Numbered from the stretch's first letter, positions 25,266-37,348 are shown. The stretch: 64,000 nucleotides of DNA from Gnetum montanum (GCA_015680685.1 MNCI01026219.1:946120-1010119), one strand, 5' to 3'. Made by a program: numbers and translations. Notes: generated by a model not told the origin, from the letters alone.

Positions 25266-26170
25266 GTGTGCCATATTAGCCTTGTTTTCCATACGACAAT
25301 GTGTCAAGGTATTCTTGTAAACTTGCAGCAACTTATGATATTAGATTGCATCAAGTTGCAAAAACTTCTAGAGTTTACCATAAGTTTTAGGCATATGTGT
25401 TCAATTAAATTTGATGGTTTGGTATGTCTAAAATATATTTCAAATAGATTTGGATTACTTCAAGGATTAAAATATCTATGGTTAGGTAACTACAAGGCTT
25501 TAAAAGAACTCCCAGAAAGCATTGGAAACCCTAAGCATTTGCTTGAATTTATTATACATAACTCCTCAAAATTGAAGTTATTACCAATGTCATTTGGAAA
25601 GATATTGCAATTAGAGCTTCTAACACTTTCCCATTGCCAAACTTTGGAGGAGCTCCTAGAGACACTAGGTGATTTGCAAAAATTATGTTGGTTCATTAAC
25701 CCAAAATGCTATAATTTGGAAACTCTAGAATAGATGACTCCATACAATCTTCCATGGATAACATGTTTGAATGTGAGTAACATCAAGAATCTATGAAAGT
25801 TTCTATAATTGTTGGCCAATCATTCAAGATTTGAACACTTGTTCCTTTGTATGTGCTAGAGTCTTCAAGAGCTTCCCAAATCCCTAGAAAGCCTTCACAA
25901 TTGCAAGGACTACTTATTTCTGGTAGCATGAATTTAGCGACACTACCTACCACTATTTGCAACTTAAATAGTTGGAACAAAGTTTGTCATCTTTCCTCAA
26001 CATCACCATGTAGCATAAGAAAATACCGATCAAGAGAGTGAGAGATTCAAATTACAGGGTCAAATGAGGGATGAGTTCCTGCTAATGCTAACACCCATTT
26101 ATTTGTATCTATGATGAAATTTCAAACTTGTTTCAAGTGATAGCAATAGAGTTGTCTATTGCATATTTAA
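25266..26170 (+). pseudogene. LRR fragment of a TIR-NBS-LRR-type resistance gene inside the 3' LTR
   Basis: This is the better-preserved copy. The ORF at 25266-25733 has about five LRRs: LVNLQQLMILDCIKLQKL, GLLQGLKYLWLGNYKALKEL, LLEFIIHNSSKLKLLPMSF, LELLTLSHCQTLEELLETL, LQKLCWFINPKCYNLETLE. The ORF at 25847-26041 holds a GLLISGSMNLATLPTTICNL repeat and the post-LRR SSTSPCSIRKYRSRE. Such repeats mediate effector or intramolecular recognition in NLR receptors. Only the C-terminal part of a gene is present, without TIR or NB-ARC. Confidence 0.75.
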
Positions 26171-26289
26171 TGATGATTCCTCCATGCTTACCTTCAAGCC
26201 ATGAAGAAAGAGTATGAAGAATTCAAGGTGAAAATTTATGGCATGGTATCCACGGCTTAGAAGAAACTAGAGGAGGGCTGGGTCATGTA

Positions 26290-26947
26290 GGATGACACTC
26301 CATGGCCTGGCAGCAAGACTCACAATGATCCAAGTGTTACTAAAAAATAGAGGAGCACATGACATGATAAAGGATGTGATTTTCCACGCAAATACATACC
26401 ACATGAGCCTAGTGGACAACATCACCTTACCAATGACCATGAGTGGTAAGCGTGGGCAAGGAGCCTACACTACCATAGGTTGCCAAGTAGACCTTAACTG
26501 CAACTGTTCCAAGGAGTTTGAGAAATGTGGCCTACATGAGTGCTTACTAGGCCTTCAACAAATCATAGTACTATTGTAGTAGCCAATTCAATAATCCCAA
26601 CAAATGCAAGTTGTCTAGTTAATCACCTCTATTCAAGATTTCTTTCCCGTGCTCCTACAGTTATTACCTACGATGATGCCAGTGGCATATTCACTTACTT
26701 CGATGTAGACTATGTTATTACCTTCTTCCACATAATCACTATTCAAAAGTGTTCTCCTATACCTGCTACCATCAATGCCAAAAATAGTAGCTGCACAAAG
26801 CAATTGGCATGTATTCATCTAGATACTTTTGATGGCATCTCCATTATTGGTAATGCTACCCAACTGAACTACTTCATCCTCATCAACACTATCACTCATC
26901 TCTTGGTTGGCACATCTCTTCTACTACTTCTGAAGATTCCATGCTAA
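26290..26947 (+). pseudogene. Thaumatin-like protein (PR-5) fragment inside the 3' LTR
   Basis: ORF 26292-26579 shows YHMSLVDNITLPMTMSG, GCQVDLNCNCSKEFEKCGLHECLLG. ORF 26540-26947, in another frame, shows YSRFLSRAPTVITYDDASG, FTYFDVDYVITFFH and a hydrophobic tail FILINTITHLLVGTSLLLLL. The order and spacing are those of the C-terminal two-thirds of a thaumatin-like protein. The N-terminal part and signal peptide are absent. The tail may descend from a C-terminal extension seen in some larger family members (inference). Confidence 0.72.
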
Positions 26948-27589
26948 TTTGAGTTTTTTAAGATGCCTAACTTGGCATTTACACTTATTATTACAAATTG
27001 ACATCATATTAACCTATTAATTTAAGGTTTATTTTTAAACATTGTTGTACATTGTGGAGTATAAATAAGACATTCCACATTGTATTGAAGATCAAATAGA
27101 AATAAGAGGAATCAATACCCAAGAAAAAACCACATCATGTTAAAGTTGATTTTCATTGAGAATTATTGAGAGAGGATGTTTTGAACCTTTTGGTAGTTAT
27201 TGTAGTCCATTGTAGAGCTATCAATGTTGCTACATTTTGAAGATAATAAGGTAGAATTGCAAAGAAGGAAAAGTCTCCCTTGTGATCCTTGAGATCTATT
27301 TTTGTATTTATGATTTTAATTTTATTTAATCATTAATCTTCATTTTTGAACTTTAGATTAGAAGCTAGGATGAAAATTCATGATTTTACTTATGAGTGAG
27401 AGTCATAACTATGGAATTTGATTGGATTCAATTCTAATTGTTTTATTTCTTGATGATATTTTTACTTTTGAACCATTCCTCCATGGGATACAACTCATGG
27501 GCTAGTCAAAAATGAGATGACTTCTCTACAATAAAAGATAAATTTTAAAGGTATGGAACACCAAATTTTAACTGGCTCATCAATTAACA

Positions 27590-30050
27590 AAATAGCTCTT
27601 CTTCGAAGGATTTAGGAAGAGTTTTACAATAGAGTAGGCCAATTAATGTAGTAGTTGAACTACCTTAAAATCTCTATGTTAGCTCTATTATTTATGTTAT
27701 AGTTATTTTTGAACTAATGAGAAGCAAGATTTCAAGGCTAAAGTTCAAAGAAGATGGAATCTCTCTATTAATATTATAGATACTCTATTAGCTACTACTA
27801 CCTAAGTGAGAGGAAATCACAAAGTACAAAGACATGAATGGTTTGATGATCAATATTGGAAAGCTCAAATGGCTATTAAATAGCAAACCAATCTTGAAGT
27901 AATTTGAGCATACAAAAGTTTGATTCATAACAAGAAGAAAAAGCTTTTTTGTGACAAACAGGTAAGATTATTGCATTCAATTCAAAGAGAACCATGAAGT
28001 TTTCAGAAATTTTTTTATTACAAGTAGAGAATAGAATCTTAATTTCCCATTCCATGAGCTTCAAGCTTTCTATAAAGACTTGTATACAAAGAAAACAAAA
28101 GCAAGTGCATAGTTCCAACTTTTGTCCACATTTATCATTGTAGGAGACTTTAGTAGGAATAAATAGACTAGCATCAAATAAAGATATGGATGCCCAAGGT
28201 TTATATTTAGAGATGATAAAGTGGGGAGGTCTAGTAGTATGGGAAGTAGTTTGGAATTAGGTTAATTATGCGTTAGAATTTGGGTATGAAAGAAAATGGT
28301 ACATCTATAGTATAGTTGTTTCATTCAAAAAGGGTAGTAAGTCTAATTTACATAATTATAGAATGATTACCATCAATAGCATCTTTGGGAAACTCTTGGG
28401 TACTATTATTGAAGAGAAGCTTGGAAAATGAGCAAAGAAAAGAAAGATGCATACCATCTCACAAATAAGTTTTAGGCAAATTCACTCTACTATACATTAT
28501 TTGCTTACTCTTAAGCATCTCATTGATCAAGATAAAGGTCCAAGTAACTACATGTTCATTTGCTTTATTAACTTTTTCAAGAATTAGGATTCAGTAATTC
28601 AAAGTAAACTATGGTAAAAATTAAATAATCTTGAAATTCCATTAGATTTATTATCATTATTTGAATCCTTTATAAGAAAGTGTATATGCAGCTACATGAT
28701 TGTATTTCAAATGTTATTGCCATAATGCATAGCACTATTAGTATTAGGTAGAGATGTCCTCATTCCCCAACTCTATTTGGAATTTTCATTAATGAATTGG
28801 AGGCATGGATGTAGGAGATTAATAAAAAAATATTCATTCTTTGTAAACAACTTCCATGTTAACATTCTACTATTTGCATATGATGTGGCATTAATCTCCA
28901 AATTAGTGGAAGGCTTACAATGTATGTTGCAGATTTTAGATAAATTTTATTCATATATTGAAATGCAAATTAATGTTCACAAAACCAAAGTTATGGCTTG
29001 TGGAGTTTGAAATAGAAATTATAATTTTTAGGTTGGAAATGCAACAATTAAAATGATTCTAACATATAAATTTTTAGGCCTTGATGTTTTAATAATTATA
29101 TATGGATAAATATTTCTCTCAAAGAGTGGTAGGTAGAATGAAAGCTATGTTTGGGCTTAGAAACATCTGCAAGAAAGAACATATTTTATCATAGGAAACA
29201 TATAGGTAGTTATTTTGCATTGTTATCATTGTTGAAGAGCTTTATGGATGTGCAATTTTGGGTCCTAACATTGCATGCAAATACTGAAAAAGACTAGAAA
29301 TAATATGGAAATGTTTTTCACTGGAAGAGTTTAAGATAAAGCCACAAACACAATATGATATCATGCTTTTAGAAGCTGATTTGATACCCTTAGAGATTGA
29401 AGCTATCTATTAATTTGTGGTTTATATACATCACCTACTCTATACCAATGATACTAAATTTTCCAAAAACGTTTTGTATGCATCCCAAGCCAAAGGATGG
29501 TTTTAGCATGGAAAGATGTAGCTTAGAAATTAGAATATTCCAAAAACTATTTTACATTGCAACCCTAAAGAAGGTCGAAGAATTGTTAGAAGAATTGCTT
29601 TGCAAAAATTATGGAATACTACTAAAAGAAAGATAGAAAATCTATTTGGATAATATTTAAAAAGGTAGAAAAGGTATCTATACACATATTTCTTACTTGA
29701 CATCTAATATTCCTTTCAGTTGTGCATTCAAATTAGCAAAGTATGAGTAAGATCTCACTATTTTAGAATTGAGATAGGTAGATAATACAACATTCTATGA
29801 GAAGAAAGAATTTGCAAATGTTGTGATAACAACACCATTGAAGATGAAAATCATATGTTTATTCAGTGCAAGTATATGGAAGAAATTTGAAGAAGATGGC
29901 ATATCATAGCCAATAACCTTGCAGAGTTATTTAAGATACAGTTAAGTACACTTGGTAATTTTGTAAATGATATATTTAAAGCTCATGCTTCGTATATTTC
30001 ATCTGTGCAATAGATCCTCTTGGGTCTCAATGGATAAAATAAAATTCAAT
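27590..30050 (+). pseudogene. 5'-truncated LINE (non-LTR retrotransposon) ORF2
   Basis: Across many stops, sequence near 27700-28130 (FITRRKSFFVT, HEVFRNFFITSRE, NFPFHELQAFYKDLYT) resembles the segment between endonuclease and RT. RT motifs follow: HSPTLFGIFINELEAWM near 28765-28810, and NNFHVNILLFAYDVALISK (ORF 28777-29010), where AYDV stands for the usual A/DD box. INVHKTKVM is the next motif. The C-terminal zinc-binding segment (CKCCDNNTIEDENHMFIQCK) is near 29815-29875. Endonuclease is absent and there is no clear poly(A) tail. The left end abuts the Athila-like LTR. Confidence 0.75.
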
Positions 30051-31044
30051 TTTAGTTTTAGTTTCATTTTTTAGTTTGAGGCTTTTTGTTATATTTGATT
30101 AGCTATATTTTTATGTGGCCTTAATTCACCTCTCCTCTCAATGCCTTTCACTTCATCTAGAAAATAACAGTTACAAGATTACTTTAAATATGTTATGGTA
30201 AATAAAACAAATATTAGAATGTTATGGAATAGATTTGTCCATAAAAATGGATAAATTTTTAATTAGTTCTTATATAAGCTATTCAAGCCACCAGTGTTAC
30301 CTCTAATAAATTAGATAGAAGATGTGTTTAACTTATATGAATATTCCACATATTTAGTGTTAGGATTTGTTGCCTCACGTATATTTTGTATAAGTTCATT
30401 TGTCTAATAGATCCCTTGTGTTTACACAACAAAAATATCAAATAAAAATTAGGGTTAAGTAAATGTACTAGCTTTTCAAGAAGAACAATGTAAATGTTGA
30501 TAAAAATTTGAACTAAATTCATTTTAGTGTTCAAGGAATTAAATATGATATCCATATTTTTTAGGTTAATTGCTTTACTAACTTTTTAGAAATACTGATA
30601 AAAGTTTGCTTAATTTTTATCTGTGAATGAGTTCATTTAATGAATGAGGTTTAACATTATTTGCCAAAGGAAGATCAAGTCATTCTTACGTGAATACCAT
30701 GTAAATGAGGTAACACTTTGATGCCAATCCCTCTATCAGAATATGATAATGGAACAAAAATTGCAACAAGTATTATTGTAAATTCTGATGCGGCCATGAA
30801 GGACATTGAAAATGAAAACAGAAGCGGTAAATTATAGTTGGAACTTTATTTATACCATTATCATAAGGCCTTTCAAGCCATAATCAACAAGGAGACAAAG
30901 TTAACAACAAGGATACAAAGATAACTTTGTATGATTCGTTGACTTTGCCCCTTAAATGATATTCTTTATTTTACCGTATCATATCTCATATAGGCTACTC
31001 TGCTAGGTAGAAGATTATTGAACACATGTAGCAGAAAAGATACA
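30051..31044. other. No gene; possible 3' UTR of the minus-strand exon
   Basis: Mostly AT-rich. On the minus strand an AATAAA motif (30850-30845) lies about 195 bp past the stop of the exon at 31045-31282 and could be its poly(A) signal. Confidence 0.35.
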
Positions 31045-31282
31045 TCAAACGACAGTGGAGATGAGAGGGGTTTTCTTGCACTGCGCGCCAGCGGTACAGG
31101 CTTCAACGTCATGACTTAAGCCAGAGCTCCAGGTAATTTCCAACAAGTAGTCCTTTCCCTCGTATGAAGACGGAATGGAGAACTGCCTGTTCCCTCCTGG
31201 CTGCCAGCAGTAGCACACTTCGTTGTTGTTGCTATCCACTACTACCGCCTTGTACTCGTAAACTTTCTCCGTGTACAGCTCC
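31045..31282 (-). CDS. Putative terminal exon of an unrecognised host gene
   Basis: The minus-strand frame is open from a consensus-like splice acceptor (TTGTTGCAG then GAGCTGTAC at 31282) to TAG at 31047-31045, about 78 codons. It reads EVCYCWQPGGNRQFSIPSSY, LLEITWSSGLSHDVEACTAG and ends CKKTPLISTVV. Base composition is richer in G+C than the surroundings, and there is no premature stop, unlike all neighbours. Alternating polar and aromatic residues and paired cysteines suggest a small beta-rich, perhaps secreted, domain, but I do not recognise the family. Upstream exons should lie to the right on the minus strand; none is convincing between 31.3 and 34 kb. It may be a stranded pseudo-exon. 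Confidence 0.45.
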
Positions 31283-31440
31283 TGCAACAAGGGATTCAGG
31301 TTTTATTCACTGCAAATTCTTCAGTTTGGTCATGGTATTGTTGAATCAACTTTCTTATTTATGTTTCATGAAATTGGTAGAATCATCCTCTAGAGGTTTA
31401 GTGACTATTCAATGCAGAAGCTCAGTCTTTATTTAGAGAT

Positions 31441-31580
31441 TCAATAATCATTTCACTAAGATAAGATCCTGAGAGAGTCAGTGGATCTTCATCCAGAGGC
31501 TCAATATTCATTCTCCTAAGATAAGGTCCTGAAAGGGTGGATGGATGCTGATGCAGAGATTGAATACTCATTTTGCAAAG
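31441..31580. repeat. 60-bp minisatellite
   Basis: Units start at 31441, 31501 and 31561 (partial). Each begins TCAATAWTCATT, followed by CTAAGATAAGRTCCTGA and a GATGCAGAG-like end. It lies just upstream of the putative exon. Confidence 0.65.
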
Positions 31581-31599
31581 AGAATTCCTCGGAAGGAGA

Positions 31600-34009
31600 G
31601 CCTGTGTATAAACTAAAGCAACCTAGGTTTGAACTTGAAACTTGAGAAATAAGCACCTTACCAACCCTCCAAATGATGGTCCTAATCTTTATATTTAAAA
31701 AGGTAAAATTGCACTAAGTTTCTCACAGGTACAAGAAGAACAGTTATTTCAAAATTTTTCACAAATACCAAATTAATCCCGATAAAAAATATATCATTCA
31801 TACAAAAAATTAATTTTCAAATGAAACTACAATTTTATTAACTCAATCTGCACCTTGTGGATCTATTAGCCAGTGGAAATATGAAATGCCTATATAAATT
31901 CCACTAGTTATATAAAACAAATCAACAAAATTTGCATGTAATATTCAAACAAAACAACAAAATTTAAAACTCTAATATCCCATTAGTTTCAATATTAATT
32001 TTTAAAGTAAATTTGATTAAGAAATGGATCACTGCGATTGGTGAGTTATGTTTAACACCTCACATTACCCACTTAAAAAAATTGATTAACAAATGGTTGT
32101 ACGTGGTTGGGACAAACAAGGAGAACCGGACAAAACCCCTCCGACTTTGAATCTCTGGTGTTTCCAGATGAACGAAAATTTTTGTTGAGTGGAAATTTTT
32201 TAAATTTTAAATCTTTTTAATCTTTAGGAAATCATGGAGAATTTTTTTGATGGTTAGAAAGCTTCTGTGCATGTTTTAAAGAAAGTTGAAAACATCCTAT
32301 AATGCCTTAAGGAGATAGTATTAATTTAAATGTCATAAAGATGAGTAAAATAAAAAGATGTGTTCTTTATCTTTAATGCTTTCTTTGCAAAATAAATAAA
32401 TATGCTTTTCTATCCATAAATGAATCCAATGGCATGTCTTAGCAACCAATTGGTGAATGATAATTCTTGCTTTAGCAATTTGATTCAAAAAAAATAAAAA
32501 TAAACTTTTACTTATTTACCCACCTAAGCATTAAAGTGCTTTATGATTATCCTTGTTGTTCTTGTCTCATTGAATTTCACTTTCCTTAGATGATATAGTC
32601 TTTGATGAGTATGATGTCTTTTAAACCAATGGACACAACACAAGTCATATGCATGGGAATCTAATTAGACTAGACAAAAGAAAAACACTTTGTGATTTGC
32701 ATGCATGGACATGATTTGAATGTCATGGTACTCTAAATGAGTTTCACATTTTTGCTATGGTAAATTAACCAAAGATAAGCAATAAAAATTCCTAACATTG
32801 TTAGGAAGAGAGAAACAAAGTGATACAGTCACATGAAAAAGTAAAGATTGCTTCTAGTTGTAGTGTTGTAAAGGATTTTCATTAATATATATGTGAACTA
32901 CAATTATCATGGTAAACCTTGTCATAATATGTCAATGGACTAAAAATAGTGTTTAGGTTATTTAGATGATTGCAAGTTGTTTTCTTTCTAACTAAACTTG
33001 TAGTGACTTCTTTATTCATATGGTAAAATCTAGTTAAGGCGTATGATAAATGATATAGATGTGACCATAGTTCTAATCTATCTGAAATAATGAAATAAAA
33101 TCTAATTATCATATTCAAATTCACTAGGCTTTAAATGGTGAACGAGCTTTAGTTTATCCAATATTTATCTAGAAAATCTAATTTTTCTAGTGAATCTTAT
33201 GGGTTTTAATGGATTAGATGTTTCTTCAACAAATTTGGTTTTCTTAATGAATCTGCTATTACTCCAATAAATCTTACTTTTTTCAGCATATCTAATTTTT
33301 CTTCTTGATGTTTTTCCAATAGATCCAATTTTTCTAGAATTCTCCTATGGGGGATTCTATATTACTCCCAACTTCTTCAATCAATGTTAACATTTTTACT
33401 TATTTTATGGATGCAAAAATTTCTATTGATTGTCAAGTGCAAATTTACAAGCTGGTAAGAAAAGAGTTATAACACCTTCTTTTAGTGATTCTAATGCAAC
33501 TAAGACACCTGATTTTGTTCTTCCTCATGATGTGTATGAGTTATTGGTTGCTAATCTTTCATCACAATATGTGTTAATTAAAAAGTTGTTTTATAATTAA
33601 ATGGTATGATGAAAAAACATGATATCCAAGTCCTTCATGCTAGGTATTATCCTCATTTTTACCTACTTGTTAAGTTAGGCAATGCTTTGATGGCACAACA
33701 TACCCTAGATATGCTTCATGTGACTTTACCATCCTCTCTTCATACTCTCTACTAAATCTATTTCATGTGATTCTACCCTTATCTTTACTTGTGATAATTT
33801 TTTGTTTAAGGTAATTGCCCTTTTTTGTTCTCTAGATTTTGCTTCTTCTTTTTTGGCTAAATCTACTTCTATTATTTACATTATTTTGCATTTATCGCCT
33901 AATCTAACCCTGTTGTCTACCAAATTTGCTTTGTAGGATTTAATCCTAGTTTTCACTCATCATTGTCTTCTCTCCAATGGATCTAATACTACTCTCTACT
34001 CTTTATAAA
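31600..34009. other. No recognisable gene
   Basis: AT-rich sequence with short unrelated ORFs. A small less AT-rich patch near 32095-32170 and a weakly protein-like stretch near 33415-33600 (TPDFVLPHDVYELLVANLSS) have no recognised identity. Confidence 0.4.
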
Positions 34010-34445
34010 TTCTAAAAACTCTACTTTCCATCCCTCTACTTTTTTCATGGCATGCCCCTCCTACCTCCTCCCCCTAGCAACTAAATATAATTTTTTTTAC
34101 TCTTACATCCTCCCCATATGTTTTGCTTAAAAATTCTACTTTTCTCTAATTCTTGTAACCTTATTTCCCCTTTTTTACTTCACTTTCCCATCCCCATCCT
34201 CTTCTAAATATATAAACTACCTCTCCTCCCCTAAAAACTCTACTTTCATTTCACCTACTTTTTTCTTGGAATACTCCTCCTCCTACCTCCTCCCATGAGC
34301 AACTAAATAATACTTTTCCTATCCTTGCATTCTTCCCCACTTTTTTCTTAAAAACTCTACTTTTTACTAATCCCTACAACCTTTCCCCATCCCCCATCCC
34401 ATTTCATCCCAACCCCATTCCCATCCCCCTCCAAATCTATAAACT
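34010..34445. repeat. Tandem duplication, period about 219 bp, C/T-rich
   Basis: AAAAACTCTACTTTC begins units near 34014 and 34233. Both continue with CTACTTTTTTC, CCTCCTACCTCCTCCC, AGCAACTAAATA and later CTTAAAAAYTCTACTTTT (34134 and 34350). Confidence 0.65.
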
Positions 34446-34536
34446 ACTACTCTCATATAATACTTCATTGTTAGTACCTCCCTCCATGTCTTTGCACACC
34501 CTTCCCTTTCCATACTTCCAAAATCTATACACTACA

Positions 34537-35671
34537 TGTTGATCTTTCGATATGCCAAAACCTTAAGTAAAATGGGGAAAAAAATGTTTGTTGTGGATGA
34601 TGTGTTTACAGGTCATGAACAAGAACTTCACATCATGAATAAGGACTCAAGGGAATGAAATCTACAATGAGTTTTCAAATGAAGTCTTCATAGGAAAAAT
34701 AAGATCATGGACACAAATGAAAGCGAAAAACCAAATGAAGATTCTCCAAGGATTGAGAAGAAGCCAAATCAATGAGAGAAAGCCTCAAAAACTAGAGCTA
34801 AAAAGTTGAGGAAACATCTCCAAGAAATAGTAGACATCTTAGCTGAGAAGAATGAATACATAAGAAGATGTCTTCAAGAAACAAGAGATTTCCTTATTAC
34901 AAAGAATACATCTTCCTAGAGATGTCCCATTCTCCAAGGAGACATCTCTCCATAATTAAATTTGAAATCAAGTAGATGTCCCAACTTCAAAGGAGATGTC
35001 TATACTAGCTATTAGGTAGTCATTGAATGAATTTCGAGGTGTTTCTGAAAAATTTGAGGCTATAAGAAGACTCCAAATTCTTGGGAATTATGCAAGTATT
35101 GTCAAAATTAAAGCTATCATTGTCTATTCTATGTTGTTGTACTTGTGTACTTCATTTTTCAAATCACTTGCTTCATTGGTTATAGAATTATGCTTCAAAG
35201 TACAAGGATCTATAATTTGAATTACACTCTTTTCTTGATTTTCTTTCTCTTTCTTTGTTACTCTAAGGAATTGATGTGCATGTTCCAAGAAGACATCCAT
35301 TTTGAGCTTATTAGGATCTTATGGGAGTGAGTTATTTTGCTGTGTTAAAAAACTCTAGAGTGGAGCTCTATCTTATATAGGTTGTGGGATCCTCTAAACC
35401 ACATTTTGAGTTTTTTGGGACCTTGTGAGGTTGAGAGATTTCACTGCAAAAAAAAAATCTCCTTAATGGAGCTCAAATCTTCTAAAGGTTCTAGTGTTCT
35501 CAAAACCACATTTTGGAAGAAACAAAGTTTAGAGGTATGAAAGGAATCTACCCTCCGAGTGTGGACTACCCAAGTTAGGGAACGATGTAATTTTTCATGT
35601 GTTTTTATGTGTTGAGATTGATTGAAAATTGAGGAACTTATTCAATCCCTCTTCTAAGTTCTCGATCTTCA
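34537..35671 (+). repeat. 5' LTR of the copia element
   Basis: It starts TGTTGATC and ends CTTCA just before the primer site. The start aligns with the reverse complement of the LTR ending at 61567 (TTGATC..., GCCAAAACCTTAAGTAAAATGG). The interior shares TCTACTATTTCTTGGAGA-type blocks with 61235-61260 in reverse. Confidence 0.65.
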
Positions 35672-35673
35672 AG

Positions 35674-35687
35674 TGGTATTAGAGCCT
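35674..35687 (+). other. Primer-binding site (initiator Met tRNA type)
   Basis: TGGTATTAGAGCCT lies two bases after the LTR end and matches the common plant copia site TGGTATCAGAGCC, with one C-to-T change. Confidence 0.8.
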
Positions 35688-35726
35688 CGTACTCTTGCAC
35701 TTAACATCAACTATCAAGAGTGAAAT

Positions 35727-36517
35727 ATGGAGGGGACATCCTACATAATGCTACTACTATTTGATGGGTTTTATTTTTCCTATTGTAAGGAGAAGATGCA
35801 AGACTTCTTGAAGTCAATGGAGTTTGAGGTTTGAAAGTCCATCCTCAAAGGATATACACCACCTATTGATAGTGCAACAAAGGCCCTCAAACCATGTAGA
35901 AAGTGGACATCAGAAGAAATAGATACGCTAATGTACAATTCCAAAGCAAAAAAAAATTTATATTGTGCATTAAATAAGCCTGAATTCAATAGGATAGCTC
36001 ATTGTAGAACTACTAAAGAAATCTGTTAAACCCTAGAAGCTACCTATGAAGGAACATCCATAGTCAAACAATATAAAATTTTATTCTTACAAAGTGAGTA
36101 TGACAAACTCAAAATAAGAAAAGGTAAAAAGATATAAAAAATTATTTCTCTAGGGCTAATGATCTAGTTATAACAATTAGGACCATAGTAAGGACTTGTC
36201 TAAAAGTGATGTGATAATAAATATGATTTGAACACTCCAACAAAAATTTATACCTAAGGTTATAACTATGGAAGGGATTAGAGATTTTTTAGTTCTAAAA
36301 TTTGAAGAGTTTTTTAGTGCTCTTATTGCTTATGAAATAAACCACATAAGCGAAGGGGAAATAAATGAAAAGCCCATTACCTTAAAATTAGCATCCAAGG
36401 AAAAAGAACCTATTGAGCAAGATGTGAGTAGTGAAGAGGAGATAGCTCTTCTTTCAAGAATAACCCAATGGATTCTTCAAGGAAAGGAATGAATTCTGAA
36501 TCAATCAAGAACCAATC
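35727..36517 (+). pseudogene. Copia gag, 5' part
   Basis: Gag starts at ATG 35727 (MEGTSY, LFDGFYFSY, KEKMQDFLKSMEFEV then TGA for W). It continues with SILKGYTPP, EEIDTLMYNSKAKKNLYCAL, LEATYEGTSIVKQYKILFLQ and, in the ORF 36268-36492, FSALIAYEINHISEGEIN. This is the copia gag (UBN2-type) order. It would form the particle shell. Frame breaks occur near 36.1 kb. The coding sequence is interrupted by the gypsy insertion and resumes at 58455. Confidence 0.75.
36513..36517 (+). other. Target-site duplication CAATC, left copy
   Basis: CAATC immediately precedes the gypsy LTR start and is repeated directly after its other LTR (58450-58454). A perfect 5-bp duplication is expected for Ty3/gypsy integration. 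Confidence 0.85.
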
Positions 36518-37348
36518 TGATGGGATGCAATATCGCATCCCTCGCGATATCGCGTACGCGATATTGCATCTTCCCTCGCGATATCGCTTACGTGATATCG
36601 TGGTGCACCGTCAAATCTATAAATAAGAGGCAGCTCTCCCTTGTTTTCCATCCTATGCTTAGACCATAGTGAAACTATGGCATATTGATCACTCCAAAGA
36701 TAAAATATTTTCCATGTGCCCATAGTAGGAGTCCTAAAGTGAACGGATCTTTATTCGAGAAAACATTGTACCTGAACACAAGTTTGTGTACGGAAATAAA
36801 GACGAACTTCTTGGATAAACCTTGCAGTGCATGGAATAGGCTAAATAGGATTTTATTTAATGTTATTTACTATTTATCATTTACATTCTTTATTAGAAAT
36901 TAAATCTCTCTCAACACTTCTCTCCTAGTTAAGTGCCTTAGTACGACTGCTTCGAGCATGTGCGTTACACGTGGTGATCCCAGCAACGACTAGCGTTTGG
37001 TAACCATGGTTGCATTGGTTTAGGGTGTGAACGGTAAGTGGGAACGGATGCTAACGCTAGGTTAATTAAGGCTTAGTTAGTTAGCTAGAGTTAGTTAATT
37101 AATTATTATCTTCAACCCTTCACCTCTCAGCATAGGAGATAAAATAGAAAAAACTATAAAAATCATATACCTCAGACTTACTTAACCATACACCGTGACA
37201 AATACAAGTAAGTCTGGGAAGAAAACGAATAATTAACCTTAAGTGTTCCATGAGGTGTGTAGGCACTTAGTCTATAGATTTTGACCGGATTGCATGTGTT
37301 ATGCTCGTATTCGTATGGTTGAGTGTAGGGGTACCTCGCCACTCATCA
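36518..37348 (+). repeat. 5' LTR of the outer gypsy element
   Basis: This is an 831-bp LTR with TG...CA ends. U3 starts with a cluster of GCGATATCGC decamers (exact at 36544-36553 and 36578-36587, variants around them; GATGC/GCATC arms at 36524-36539). A TATA box is at 36618. R/U5 has TAGTACGACTGCTTCGAGC and GGGGTACCTCGCCACTC. Confidence 0.9.
36618..36625 (+). promoter_or_regulatory. LTR TATA box (outer gypsy, 5' LTR)
   Basis: TATAAATA lies about 30 bp after the last GCGATATCGC-type palindrome. The element transcript should start about 30 bp downstream. Confidence 0.65.

Larger units (their letters stand above)
14838..27582 (+). mobile_element. Athila-like Ty3/gypsy retrotransposon with defence-gene fragments in its LTRs
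   Basis: Two direct repeats of about 2.55 kb flank gag, PR, RT, RH and INT, all on the plus strand. The right LTR starts TGTTAAACCCC at 25024 after a purine run (GTCGAGGGTTA) and ends CTCATCA at 27582. The left LTR ends CTCATCA at 17382, followed by a decayed tRNA-Asp-type primer site. The protease motif LLDLGAN has the D-L-G-A form that I associate with the Athila lineage. The left start (14820-14840) is uncertain. Candidate 5-bp flanks are ATTTA (14832-14836) and ATTAA (27583-27587), which match at 4 of 5. Every coding domain has stops or shifts, so the element is dead. Confidence 0.8.
25024..27582 (+). repeat. 3' LTR of the Athila-like element
   Basis: It starts TGTTAAACCCC and ends CTCATCA, giving 5'-TG...CA-3' ends. 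It is homologous along its length to 14838-17382, including the captured gene fragments, which are therefore part of the LTR and not later insertions. Confidence 0.8.
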
